From Mastigamoeba balamuthi (Eukaryota; Evosea; Mastigamoebida; Mastigamoebidae), in the NCBI GenBank assembly GCA_902651635.1, contig CACRSC010000075.1, positions 412,244 through 476,243 of the forward strand: DNA of 64,000 nucleotides, given 5' to 3'. The notes under the pieces were generated by a model. That model saw only the letters and a list, made by a program, of their open reading frames with translations. It did not search any database and was not told the DNA's origin. The translations under genes were made by a program, and so were the position numbers. Below are positions 48,425-60,900 of the stretch, piece after piece. Numbering within the stretch: position 1 is the first letter of the stretch; each line of letters begins with the position of its first letter.

Positions 48425-51400
48425 TCAGGGGCTCTGAAGCCCGCTCAGCCCGCTCAGCCCCCCAGGGGCCTCGGGCGTCTGCTGGCCCTGCACCACTGCA
48501 GAGTCGGGCCTGTGCGGCATGAACGACACCATCGAGGCCGCCATATCGTCGCTCAGGTCTCCCGCGGTCATCGCGCGGCTGTGGCCACTGCTGCGACTGT
48601 GGCCCGACCCCCGCGACTGCTCGTCCGCGGGGCCATCGCAGGCCACGGGGAAGTCCACGCCCTGGGGCGTCTCGAACTCCCCCACTGCCTGTAGAGCGCA
48701 CATGGTCAGCCATCTGCGTGGGGGTGCGATGGGCAAACGCACAGAGAAGGTGGACGGCCAGCTGCGCAGGATCTGGAAGACGGAGGGGCGCCGCTCGGGC
48801 TGCGAAATCCAGCAGCGCTCCAGCAGGTCAGCCACCTCGGGCGGCGCGTTGTGAGGTATCTCCGGAGGCCCCAGCTGCGTCTTGCACAGCTCCACGAGGC
48901 CGCCTGCACTCTGGCGCAGCATCCCCGATGCCCCGGGCTCGGCCGCTGTGGCAGTATGCCCGGACGACTGGCTCTCGGAGGGTGTGCCAGAGGCGGAGGA
49001 CGACGTGTTGGCCTCGACGGGAGCGATGAGCTCCCAGAGGACGATGCCGAAGGCGTAGACGTCGGTCGCTGGAGTCAGGAACGTGCCAGCGATCACCTCT
49101 GGCGGCTGCCACGCGGCCTTCTTGGTCGGCATGCGACTGCCCGACGATAGTGCTCCCCTCATAGTGCTGAACCAGAAGTCCGACACCTTCACTGTCCCCT
49201 TGGCGTCAAGCTGAAGGGCTCATGGTCAGAGAGAGGCGGTCACCCCCAGCGCACGAGGAGGTTGTGAGTGCAGATGCTGCCGTGGACGATGGGCGGCTTG
49301 CACGAGTGCAGGTACGCAATCCCCTTGAGCACGTCCTGACTCATATCAGTTGGTCAAAGTTGTATTAAATGAAAAGGAACTCACGAATGCCATTCCTACC
49401 AGCGAAAATTCGCTGGAACGGCGCTTCTCCCTCAGGAGGAAGTCGGAAAGAGTGCCGCCCTCCATGAATTCCGTGACCACGAGGAGCTCGTTGCGGGTCT
49501 CGCAGTAGCCCATGAGCATGAGGAGGTTGGGGTGGTGGTGCTTGTGCAGCAGAAGCACCTCCTCCTTGATCAGCCGCTGGTCCTCCTTGGGCGTCGCCCT
49601 CTTGTCGATCACCCGCACCGCCACTGTCGTCCCGTGCCAGTCCGCCATGTACACCGACCCGAACCTGCCCTGTCCGAAGCACAGGCCCAGCTCCAGCTCG
49701 CCCTTGCGGATGTTGAAGAACTCCACTGTCCTCCTCTGAGAAGGGTTCTGTCTGAGCTGGCCGTGGAGCCACGATGAGATGGTACCCATCGCCAGACAGC
49801 CACCGACAGGCAAATTGTGCTCAGGATGAGAATACTGCCCAAGCCAACCCCGAGGCCCGCGCCGAGCTTAGCTGGAAGGCCATCGGAGGGGCTCTCCTCG
49901 GGGTCCATGAACAGCCTTCCGCAGTCGCCCTGCCCGAACGTCGCCGCCACCCTGAGGTCGGAAAACCCCGGGGACATCTCGACGACGTAGACCGTGTCGA
50001 GGCCCTGGTTGCACGACCGGCGGCTGCTGCTGCCACTGTCCGCGAAGGGCCCGATCCGGATGCCCTCGATGGCGAACGTCTCGCCCTTGTAGACAGCGTC
50101 GGCGAGGCTGGTAGCCGTGACGACCTTGTCGGCGTTCCTGCCGCGGGCCTTGTCGATGGCGAGCGCCAGGAACTTGCCGACGAAGAAGCCCTGGAACGAC
50201 GTGTCTCCCGTGTCCGCGGACGACACCCAGTTGGCGTACTCTGTGCGCAGCGCCGACGTCGTGGCGAAGTTGACCATAGGCGGCGACACGCTCAGCCGAA
50301 ACAACGACGCCTCGCTGCGCTCAGGCTCTGCAGACGTGTTTGACCGCTCATTATCGCCTGCGCGGAGGACGGCCTCGGAGTTGAAGAGCCACAGGTGCGC
50401 TTCCAGCCCAAAGACAAGGCTCATGTCGACCTGCCCCCCGAGGACAACGAACGCCTGGAAGCGGTGCCCGTTGGCCCTGACGTAGCTCGAGAGATTGCCG
50501 CCATCATGCCTGACCACACGTATGCCCTGCGCGGCATCGGTGAGCAGCGGACAGGACAGGGGCAGCGCAGCGCACTGGTGTGCTGGCGTGGTCCACCGCT
50601 TGGGAGCAGTCCCTCGTGTAGGCACTGTTGTCGTTGCTCAGCACGGCGACCCGGCTGAGCCCCTGCGACCGCACAAATTCGAACGCCGCCTGCACCTCGT
50701 CGTAGGCCGACGGGAACAGGTTGACGACCCTCCTGAAGCGGCGCTCAGCACAACGCGATGTTGGGCGAACTCGCACCTGTTGAAGGGGCGGCGCAGATTC
50801 CAGAGCCCGGGCATCGGGGAGACGAGGATGTGGTCCTTGAGCAGCTGCAACGCCGCTGTGTCGTGAACCCTCATGCCGGCCACCGCGACGACGCTGTCGC
50901 CGCTCAGGTCGCCTGCGGCGTGGTCCGGCGAGCCGTAAGACGACCGGACGGTCACTGTGCTCATCCCGCCCGCGTTGTGCTCGTGCATCGCGCCGATCAG
51001 GCCGATGCGGGCGGCCATGTCCCTCTGGCCGGAGCCGAGGCCGATGACGGAGCCCACGACGGTCACGGACCCCTGCGACGACAGCTTGGGGGCCCTGCAC
51101 CCGGAGAAGCGCATCGACGCCCCCGCGAGCGGCATCTGCGAGCCGCTCAGAGGCTCGAACTTGGTCATGAAGACCTCGTGGGCTCCCTGGTTGCACGCGT
51201 CGCCCGCGGTCTGCGTGGCGCTGTCGCCGCTGGCGCCGCCGTCGCCGTAGGGCCCCATCGTCACGTCCAGCACGTTGAACGTCCGCACGTCGACGAAGAC
51301 GATGTTGAGGAAGTCGCCGCGCGTCAGCGGGAGTCCTGCGCGGGTGGCGGTCTGCTGGGCGACCTCGTAGATGAACCAGCCCGTCAGGTACCCCTCCAGC

Positions 51401-52723
51401 GCCGCGTGGGACTTGTGCAGCACAGAGGCCTCGCTGAACCTGCGCAGCAGGGCGGGCGATCGCGGCAGCTTCTCCGGGGGCGGCGTGGGGTACAGCATGC
51501 TCTGCGTGAAGAAGAGGGTGAAGTTGGACGCCTTCATCAGCGCCCTGGTCTCCTTGTCGAGGGTCGCGTTGAGGTCCGACGCCGAGCACCACGACATGGC
51601 AAACACGGCCACCTTGCCGTGCGTGCGCGCCAGCCACTTGACAAAGCGCGCCGTGGCGACAGGCGTCGTGCACACAATGACAGCAGTGGGGCTGGGCTTG
51701 CCCCGGGGGAACAGCGACTGCTCTGCTTCGCCCAGGTCCTCTGCTGCCAGCCGCCTGAGGGGCGGCGCTCAGGGGCGAGGGACGCAGGCGAGCATCGGCT
51801 CACTCGTTTCGGAAGAGGTGGTGCGACAGGAGGCCGTTGCGGCGCGTGAGGAACGTCAGCGAGTCGTTGAGGTACGCGTAGGCCGACCTGCCGAAGGGCG
51901 TCTGCTGCCCGACCATCGCGAGCGACGCCAGGTTCTCCCAGTCCCCCGAAATCAACGCCAGCATAGCGTTGAGCTCGTCTGTCCCCGACGCTCTGACGTT
52001 GACGACCATCGGCAGCCTCGCCGACTCGCCGCCTGCGATGTCGTGCGGAAGGCGCTGTTAACAGCAAGCCGGGCTGTTATGTGCCTCATTTCACGTACTG
52101 TTAAGGGCGAACACAGCGGTGTTGCCGGCGACGTCGCGCAGGGTGTCGCTATCGGACATGGCCCCCACGAGTGGGACGCCGTGGTCCCTGAGCATGCCGA
52201 CGACCGTCGCCTCCGTGGTCGTGTTGCCCAGCTTGCCGGCGATCATGAACACGCAGTCCTCCTCCACCAGCCTCCTCACGTTGGCGACCAGCTCTCCCTG
52301 CAGCGCGGTGCCGTCGCGGCGGAGGGCAGTCGGCGGGTGAGCAGAAGATCGTCTGGAGTGAAACCCCGTCGCTGCGGTGACGGAGGTCTGTTTGTTCAAG
52401 GAAAACTGCACTGAACTCCCCGTCGTTGAGGGAGCAGAGTAGAGCGGCAGCACCTCGGAGCTGTGCGGGTAGCGCCTGAGCTCCAGGTGGAGCGCCGTCA
52501 GCCTCGAGGCCTCGCGCAGGGCGGCGTCGAGGCCGTCGGCATTGCCCCTCTCCATCAGCGTCTCTGCGGTCGACATCCCGATAACGAGAACGTTGCCCTT
52601 GGTGTTATTGCCGCTGCATCGCAGCGACCGCTGCCGGGCCCCTGCCGGAACAGCGCAGGCCAGCAGCGCAAGCAGAGCAGCCCGGAGGCACAGACCCGTG
52701 CGTGCCGCCAGCATTCCCGCCAT
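48425..52723 (-). CDS. Receptor pseudokinase, divergent right-hand group (1245 aa)
   Basis: Exons: 52723-52454, 52297-52099, 52032-51804, 51754-50777, 50732-50576, 50526-49786, 49735-49385, 49335-49255, 49210-48743, 48688-48425 (3738 nt). The start MAGMLAARTG gives a signal peptide; a second Met three codons on is also possible. Exon 2 has NTTTEATVVGMLRDHGVPLV, shared in pattern with the gene at 53172 (NTTTQDLVVGMLRD). Module 2 has DSGSSSRRSCNQG, losing the same two cysteines as the gene at 37798. The pseudokinase has VAVR (Arg899), HGS (993-995) and DFW (1013-1015), but the activation segment is unusual (FSTMRGALSSGSRMP). The tail (from 1159) is short, with GSGHSRSSGHSR, and lacks the PLKMDSVALQ core, reading SFMPHRPDSAVVQG instead. 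Confidence 0.9.
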
Positions 52724-53171
52724 GAGGGTTGCGGCGAGCGTGGGGGGATTGTGGAGAGAGGTGTAGTGTGTGCTTGAGCCGTGACGGCGTGGGGGTTGGA
52801 ATCCTGCTGCTCGCCAGGACTGCCCGAGAGGGGGCAGTGGTACACAGATCGTGCAGGCCGAAAAAGGCGGGGCTGCGGGCTGTGAAAGAGACCGATAGGG
52901 GAGTACGTGCACAATTTCTCTCAATACCCCGTGCAGCAGGAAAAAGGAGCCCCGGTGCCGAGCAAAGGCCTCCGCGGGCTGTTTCCTCCTCAAACAAGCG
53001 GCCACCGCAGCAGCTCCGCGGTCAAGTCAGTGCCGCTCTGAGAGGAACTCTGTTGCCCGGAACGCAGGCGCAAAAGGAGAACGCGTACCGCGCCGGCTCG
53101 AGGCAGGATAATCGCTGATCGTCATTGTTCTGCGCTGTGCTGGGCCGCTCCTCTCGGGGCCCCGACGCGCT
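52724..53171. other. Spacer, 448 bp
   Basis: No gene, RNA gene, repeat or clear promoter is recognised. Confidence 0.5.
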
Positions 53172-56100
53172 TCACGTGTTTTTGATGCCGCTGTCCGCAG
53201 CGCCCGGGCTCGAGCGTCGCGACAGCACAGACGCTGCTCGGCTGCGGGAGGGGTCTGCGGCGAACTGGTTCACGGCCGTGAGGCCCACCTCTGCGTGCGG
53301 AGTCTGCAGCGCGTCCGAGTCGGTCTTGACGGCCATGAACGAGGCCATCGAGGCGGCCATCTCGTCCGCCAGGTCGTCGCCGGTGACAACCTTGTGGCTG
53401 CTGCTGTTGGTGCTGTTGCGCGAGTGCTGTGAGACGGCCGCGGCGTCGCCCTCGCCCGAGAACGGGTTCAGGTCCTGCGGCATCTCAAACGCCCCCATGC
53501 CCTGGCGGTCTTGGGGTCAGTGTGGCCTTCGCACACGCGGGCAGACGCACAGCGAACGTGGTGGGCCAGTGGCGCAGGATCTGGAAGATGGAGGGGCGCC
53601 GCTCGGGCTGCGTCTGCCAGCAGCGCTCCATCAGATCGGCGACCTCGGGTGTCGCGTTGGGCGGTATCTCCGGAGGCCCCGCCTGCGCGCCCTGCATCTC
53701 CACGATGCCGCCGAGAGTCATATTGAGCATCCCAGATGCTGCCGCCGCCCCTGAGAGGGTGGTTGACCCTGTCCTCTCGGAGGCTGTGCCCGAGGCAGAG
53801 GAGGACTGCGTCATCTCGATGGGCGCGATGAGCTCCCAGAGGACGATGCCGAAGGCGTAGACGTCGGTCGCCGGCGTCAGGAACGTGCCAGCGATCACCT
53901 CTGGCGGCTGCCACGCTGCCTTCTTCAGCGACCTGCCGCTGCCAGACGAGAAAGCCCCCTTTTTGCTGCCGTACCAGAAGTCCGACACCTTCACGGCTCC
54001 CTTCGCGTCCAACTGAATCAAAGGTCCGTGAGTGCCCAGAGAGATTGTTCTGCGGTGCTACCAGTAGGTTTTGGGTGCAGATGCTGCCGTGGACGATGGG
54101 CGGCTTGCACGCATGCAAGTACGCAATGCCCTTGAGCACATCCTAAGAGACGATCGTCCATGGTCAGCTATGCAGCCCATCCAGTGTTACGTACGAAAGC
54201 CATTGCGACGAGCGAGTATGCGGTTGCGTAGCGCTTCTCTTTCCGGAGGAAGTCGGCGAGGGTGCCGCCCTCCATGTACTCGGTGACGACAAAGATGTCG
54301 AACGGCGTCTCGCAGTAGCCCATGAGCATGAGGAGGTTGGGGTGGTGGTGCTTGTGCAGCAGCAGCACCTCCTCCTTGATCAGCCGCTGGTCCTCCTTGG
54401 GCGTCGCCCTCTTGTCGATCACCCGCACCGCCACTGTCGTCCCGTGCCAGTCGGCCCTGAAGATCGACCCTATCCTTCCCTGGCCCAGGCACAGACCCAG
54501 CTCCAGCTCACCCCTGCGGATGTTGAAGAACTCCACTGTCCTCCTCTGTGGTGTTGCGTTAAGTAGCGCCGACGCGAGGCCTGAATACCGTCCTCCACGC
54601 CACTACAGCGGCAGTAAGGGCGCAGATAACGAAGAGGCCGCCGAGCCCAATACCGAGCCCCAGGGCCAGGGCCAGTTGCCGGGGTGTGGACTCCTCGTCC
54701 ATGAACAGCCTCCCGCAGTTGCCCGCGCCGTACGTGGAGATGACGCTGGGGAGCACGAGGCCCTTGACGACGTAGACGGTGTTGAGGCCCTGGTTGCAGC
54801 AGTCGCGGCTTCCTCCGCACGTATCGGAGAACTGCCCGACAGTGATGCCCTCGATGGTGAACGTGCCCCTCTTATACACGGCCCTGAGCACCTCGTCCCT
54901 GCCGAGGGTCTTGTTGGGCTTGTCCCCCTTGGCCTCGTCGATGACCAGCGACACGAACTTGCCCACGAAGAAGCTCTGGAACGACTTCTCCTCCGTGCCC
55001 TCGGACGACACCCACGTGGCGTACTCTGTCCGCAGCGCTGACGTCGACGCGAACCAGATCGCCGGGGGCGACACGCTCAGCCGGTACGTGCGGCGCTCGA
55101 CCCTGTTGTCGGGTTCACCCGCAAAGGACACAGCCACTTGGGAGTTGAGCAGGCGGGTGCCCTCGATGTCCGTCGCGTCGTTGGCGTTGAACTGTCCCCC
55201 GAGGATGAAGAAACCCCGGTACCCGTTCTTCGCGTACTCAGCGATCAGCTCCTCTGCGGGCTTGTCCTCGTAGTTATCCACCAGCCTCGCCTCGGACTGG
55301 AGGTCTGTGAGCGACCCTGCGGGCTGCGACGAGGAAACACACCGTGTGGTTTGCCTTGTACTTGTTGAAGGCGGTCATGCACTCCTCGGTGTGCGCCGTC
55401 CTGTCGTTCCGGATGACGGCAAACTTCTTGTTCTTCTGCGAGTCCGAGCTGAAGAACTCGAACGCGGCCGCCATCTCGTCGTAGGCTGAGGGGAACAGAT
55501 TGACGACGCCCCTGCAGAGCCGGGTCAGCGAGCGGCAGGCAGCGCCCGAGCGCACGGATTACCTGACGAACGGGCGGCGCAGTGCGTAGAGTCCCGGCAT
55601 CGGCGAGATGACCGCATAGGCAGCCGCCAGCTCCTCGGCTGATCTCTGGCTGTCGATCCTCGGGCAGACCACGGCGGCGACGCTCCCCATGGCCGACGCG
55701 GTGTACGAGGCGTTGGTGCTCCGGACAGCCTTGACCACCGCCGTGTTGATCGACTCGGCGTTGTGCTGGTGCATGGCGCCCATCAGCCCCTTGCGCGCGA
55801 TCATGTCCTCCACCAGGCTGCGCGGGTCGATGACGGCGCCCACGAGGGTCAGGGCGCCGCTCTTCGACCACTGCGGGGCCATGCACCCGGGGAATCTGAC
55901 CGTGGCGCCGGGCATGGCCCTCTGCGTGCCGTTGGGCACGCAGAAGAAGGTCATGTAGACCTCGTGGACGCCCTGGTTGCACGCGTCGCCTGCGCTCTGC
56001 ATGTCCGCTCCGCCGCTCATGCCGCCGTCGCCGAAGGGCCCCAGCGTCATGTCCTGCACGTTGAACGTCCGCATGTCTGCGAACACCGTGTAGAGGAAGT

Positions 56101-57547
56101 CCCCTGCCGTGGGCATCCCCCCGCAGCGGGCCGCCGCGTGCTGGGCGACCTCGTAGATGAACCAGCCCGTCAGGTACCCCTCCAGCGCCGCGTGCGTCCT
56201 GGGGAGGCCCGCCCGGCGGAACTTGCGGAGCAGCGCCGGCGCTCCGTACATGTCGCTCCCGGAGAGGGCGGGGTCCGGCATGCTCTGCGTGAAGTAGATC
56301 TGTATGCGGTTGGTCTGGAGCAGCCGCCGCGTCTCGGGGCCGATGGTGCTGTTGAGGTTCGACACCGAGGCCAGCGACAGCGCGAACACGTGCAGGTCGG
56401 TGTTGCCGGACCGCGCCAGCCACTCGACGAAGCGGGCCGTGGTGTTGGACATCGTGCACAGGATGATGGACTGCGGCTTGTTTCTGCTGTTGTCGCTGAA
56501 CATGCGCTCGCCTGCGCTCCTCACCTCGTCGAACGACGCCGGCCTGGCACGCAGACGCCCCTTTGTGAGTGTCTGCTGGCTTGATGCTCTGCATCGCACT
56601 CTGTGCCCCCGAGGGTTTGGACCGACACGCCGGTTCCGTTTGTCAGACGCGAGAGCGTGTCGTTGACGTAGTGGAGCGACTCGTTGCCAAACGGCGTCGC
56701 GTGCACCACGAGCGCGACCGAGTAGAGGTTCTCCCAGTCCCTCGCCATCAGCGACAGCATGGCGTTGAGCTCGTCCGTCCCCGACGCCCTGAGGTTGATG
56801 ACCATCGGCAGGCTCACGTTGCTCCCGTCTGTTTATCGTTTTCACTCTGCTTCGTTATTATTACTTCGCCGGTGGGGTTCGAGTTCGGGGGTTGGGGCGG
56901 ACACAGGCGCGCCTCTTCGGGTGAAGGTGGCCGAGTTGGTGGGGACGTTGCGCATCGACGTGCTGTCGGACACGGGGCCCACCACGGGCACCTGGGACTG
57001 GTCTCGCAGCATGCCGACGACCAGGTCTTGCGTGGTCGTGTTGCCCAGCCTCCCCGCGATCAGGAACGCGCAGTGGACCTCGACCAGCTGCCGCACGTTG
57101 GCGACGATCTCCTCCTGGCGGCCGCAGCGCCAGACGGGGGGATAGGAAATATCAGTAATGCTGAGGGGCTCCGAGGGAAAATGAACGGGCACTGCAGTGT
57201 GGGGGTCTCTGGGGGGCGAACCTCGGATGCGTGGACCAGAGGGAGGACCCGCAGGGGCAGCCTCGTCAGCAGCGCCGCCTCCTCGACTGCCGCCTGGAGC
57301 CCCCGGGCAGCCTCCCGCTCCATCGCGGTGCGACCCACGGTGAGCCCGATGACGATATCGGTGCCAGCAGCGCTGCTGTTGCGGCAACGCAGCCGGCTGG
57401 TGGGCGCAGTGCCCGCCGCGCAGCACGCAGCAGCGCACAGCGCAGCCGCGACCACCCGCAGTGNGTGGGCGCAGTGCCCGCCGCGCAGCACGCAGCAGCG
57501 CACAGCGCAGCCGCGACCACCCGCAGTGCCGCCGTCGCCCGGGTCAT
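53172..57547 (-). CDS. Receptor pseudokinase; exon 1 disturbed by an assembly repeat (1257 aa expected)
   Basis: Exons: 57547-57222 (containing a 65-bp assembly repeat with an N), 57114-56913, 56828-56600, 56543-55563, 55511-55343, 55296-54589, 54545-54195, 54142-54062, 54012-53551, 53501-53172. As printed, exon 1 is 326 nt and out of frame. Without one 65-bp copy it is 261 nt, in frame, and encodes a normal signal peptide followed by GTDIVIGLTVGRT. Intron 2 starts with GC (56912-56911). The pseudokinase has VAVR (Arg891), HGS (985-987) and DFW (1005-1007). Its Gly loop is altered to GQGRIGSIFRAD, where the other complete copies keep GRFG; the exon 7 C-terminal part has TPFDIFVVTEY. Module 2 keeps DTCGGSRDCCNQG. 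The tail (from 1149) ends SGIKNT. I judge the gene intact and the frame break technical. Confidence 0.85.
57400..57528. repeat. 64-bp direct repeat flanking an N: probable assembly artefact
   Basis: Positions 57400-57463 and 57465-57528 are the same 64 bases, separated only by the N at 57464. An N between two identical copies is typical of two contig ends that overlap but were joined with a gap. The repeat shifts the reading frame of exon 1 of the gene at 53172; removing one period (65 bp) restores it. Confidence 0.9.
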
Positions 57548-57921
57548 ATCGGGATGTGCTGGGAGGAGCGGGGGACAGCCTGCCGCCTCGGGCTCTCTCG
57601 GGCACTGCCTGAACCGCCCTGTTTTTCAAAGAGCGCTGTGCAGAAAAGTGCTGTGTCGGTTTGTTCGCCTCCCGTTGATATCCGCTGACAAACCCTGACG
57701 CAACACACGTTCACTTTTCCGCACGGGCGGAGGAGGAGGAACCGCTCGGAGTTCCGCATATAAGCAACAAGGCAGCAAGCAGAGAGCAGATGGCAGAGGA
57801 GGTGCCACCATGGCAAGGGCGGGGGTGGTAATGAAATGTACGTGTCGTGGGGTTTAGTGTATACGTGCGGGTTACTGTGCGATTGAGTTAGGGAGGAGGG
57901 GAGGAAGCCACCCACAGTGCC
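57548..57921. other. Spacer, 374 bp
   Basis: A tatataag-like run (gcatataagc near 57764) lies about 220 bp from the start codon at 57547, on the plus strand. Nothing else is recognised. Confidence 0.5.
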
Positions 57922-60900
57922 CTAGGCGTCGATTTCGCTCCTGTTGTTGCTGTTGCTATTGCTGTCGCTGCTGTCCTCAGAGCCCTGCGGCGACCGGCTC
58001 TTGGCCGCCAGCGACCCCGCGCGGCTCCTCTCGGGCGCCGACGACGGGGCCGCCGCGGCCGCCGCGAGCTGGTTGACGGCGCAGAGGCCCACGTCGGGCT
58101 CCTGCGGCACCTGGAGGGCCACAGAGTCCATCTTGATCGGCATGAACGACACCATCGACGCCGCCATGTCGTCGCCGCTCGAGTCGCCCGCCCTGCTCCT
58201 GTTGTGCGAACCGTTGCTCGAGTGCTGCGAGTGGTGCGAGAACGGCCCCGCGGCGCCCACAGACGGCGGGTTCAGCTCCGGCGGTATCTCGAAGGCCCCC
58301 AGCGTCTGCAGCCGAGCGTGAGCAACGATCGGGGCGCAGGCGACAGGCGACTACTCACAGCGAACGTGGTGGGCCAGTTGCGCAGGATCTGGAAGATGGA
58401 GGGGCGCCGCTCGGGCTGCGACAGCCAGCAGCGCTCCAGCAGGTCGGCCACCTCGGGCGACGCGTTGGGCGGTATCTCCGGAGGCCCCAGCTGCGTGTTG
58501 CGCATCTCCACAACGCCTCCCAGGCCGACGCTCAGCATACCAGATGCCCCAGGGGTAGCCCCGGACTGAACAGAGGACCGGCCCTCCGAGGCCGTCCCAG
58601 AGGCAGAGGACGACGTCAGGGTCATGTCGGGGGGAGCGATGAGCTCCCAGAGGACGATGCCGAAGGCGTAGACGTCGGTCGCTGGCGTCAGGAACGTGCC
58701 GGCGATGACCTCTGGGGGCTGCCACGCTGCCCTCTTCAGCGACCTGCCGCTGCCAGAAGACGAGAAGGCGCCCCTCTTGCTGCTGTACCAGAAGTCCGAC
58801 ACCTTCACCATTCCCCTGCCATCAAGCTGCGCGAAGAGAAGTCAGCATGCAATGGGCTGTGCAGGACGCTCGTGAGGACGCACGAGGAGGTTCTGCGTGC
58901 AGATGCTGCCGTGGACGATCGGTGGCTTGCACGAGTGCAGGTACGCGATCCCCTTGAGCACGTCCTGCGGGGCACGTGAGCACTTGTGGGCTGAGGAACT
59001 GACGGCGCACGAATGCCATGGCGACGAGCGAGTACACATCGGCGTAGCGCTTCTCCCTCCTTAGGTAGTCTGCGAGGGTGCCGCCATCCATGTACTCGGT
59101 GACGACGAGGAGCTCGTTGCGGGTCTCGCAGTAGCCCATGAGCATGAGGAGGTTGGGGTGGTGGTGCTTGTGCAGCAGCAGCACCTCCTCCTTGATCAGC
59201 CGCTGGTCCTCCTTGGGCGTCGCCTTCTTGTCGATCATCCTGACTGCCACTGTCGTCCCGTGCCAGTCGGCCATGTACATAGCCCCAAACCTGCCCTGGC
59301 CCAGGCACTTGCCCAGCTCGATCTCGCCTCTCTGAATGATGAAGAACTCCACTGTCCTCCTCTGAGAAGTCACCGAGGTGAGTTATCCGCTGAGCCAGCA
59401 GAATTGAGAGCGCACCGTCCTCCAGACGACGAGCGCCAGCACCGCAGTGCAAATCAGAAGAGCGCCGCCCAGGCCGACGCCGAGACCGACGCCCAGCTTC
59501 ACGTCGTCGTTGTTGGTAGAGGGCTTCTCCGCGGGGAGGTAATCTCTGCCGCAGTCGCCGATGTGATGGAACCTGGCGATCTCGGCCGCGCTGGTCAGGG
59601 GCGTCGTGACGTACACGGTGCTGAGGCCCTGGTTGCAGCAGTCGCGCTTGTTGCTGCACGTGTTGCGGAAGGGCCCGATCGTGATGCCCTCGATGGTGAA
59701 CGAGCTCTTGCGGTACACGGCGGCGAGGAGCTTCTTGGCGGTGACTTGGCCATCGGGGTCGCTGGTCTTGGCCTCGTCGATGGCCATCGAGAGGAACTTG
59801 CCCACGAAGAAGTTCTGGAACGACGTGTCGTCCGTGTCCGTCGACGACACCCATGTGGTGTACTCGGTGCGGAGCGCCGACGTCGACGCGAACCGCGATA
59901 TCGGGGGCGACACGCTCAGGCGGACTGTCCGGGTCTTGACGTACTCGGACGGCCTGCCATGCACTATCGCCACTTGTGAGTTGAGCACGAGCATCGCGGC
60001 TCCCGTGAGGTTCGAGTTTGCCGCCGTCACGTTGACGCTGAGTTCCTTGATGCTCACAGCGCCCCCGAGCATCAGAAACGCCTCGCGCTCCCACACGTGG
60101 CTCAGGACGTATTCCGACGCCCTCTTGACGCCGCTGGTGAACGAGTAATGCTACGATAGCAGAGTGTCAGGGGCGGCGTGTCGATCCAATCGAGGCGAAC
60201 CGTGGTGTTGTAGGTCTTGTTCTTCTGTATAAACTCCTCGATGCACCTCTTGCAGTCGTTCGCGTACGGCGAGCCGTCGAACAGAACCTCGATGTGCGTG
60301 ATGCTCTTGTTCATGAAGAACTTGGTGGCGGCGACCATCTCGTCGCAGGCCGTGGGGAACAGGTTGATGACACCCCTGCAGTGCAAACCGCATCGCCTCT
60401 GTGAGTGTCACGCTGAGCAGCTGCAAACACCACGCACTGGATGAAGGGGCGGCACAGGCTGTTGAACACCGGCATGGGCGAGATCAGCGCGTAGTCCTCG
60501 AAGAGTGTGTTCGCAGTCTCGTTGTCGAGCCAGGGGCTGACGACGGCAGAGACGTTGCCCTCCTTCAAGTCCCTGAGCGAGTGGGCGAGGCCTCCGGTCG
60601 ACGACCGCAGCATCACGACGTTACTCGCCTCGGAGTTGTGCATGTTCAGCGCCGCGAGCAGCCCCGTGCGCACCGAGAGGCCCCGGGCCTCCTGCTCGGG
60701 CTCGATGAGCGAGCCCACGAGCGTCAGCGACCCGCTGGTGGACCACCTGGGCGCCGTGCACCCGGCGAATTTGAGCGACGAGCCCTCGTCGGGCGCCTGC
60801 GTGCAGTTGGGCATCAGCAGGTTTGTCATGAAGACCTCGTGGACGCCCTGGTTGCAGGCGTCGCCGCTGCTCTGCGTCGAGAGCATCCCGCGGCCGCCGC

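Noticed and set aside
57222-57547. A true frameshift or pseudogene in the gene at 53172
   Set aside because: The only break coincides with an N flanked by identical 64-bp copies, and every later exon is intact and in phase.
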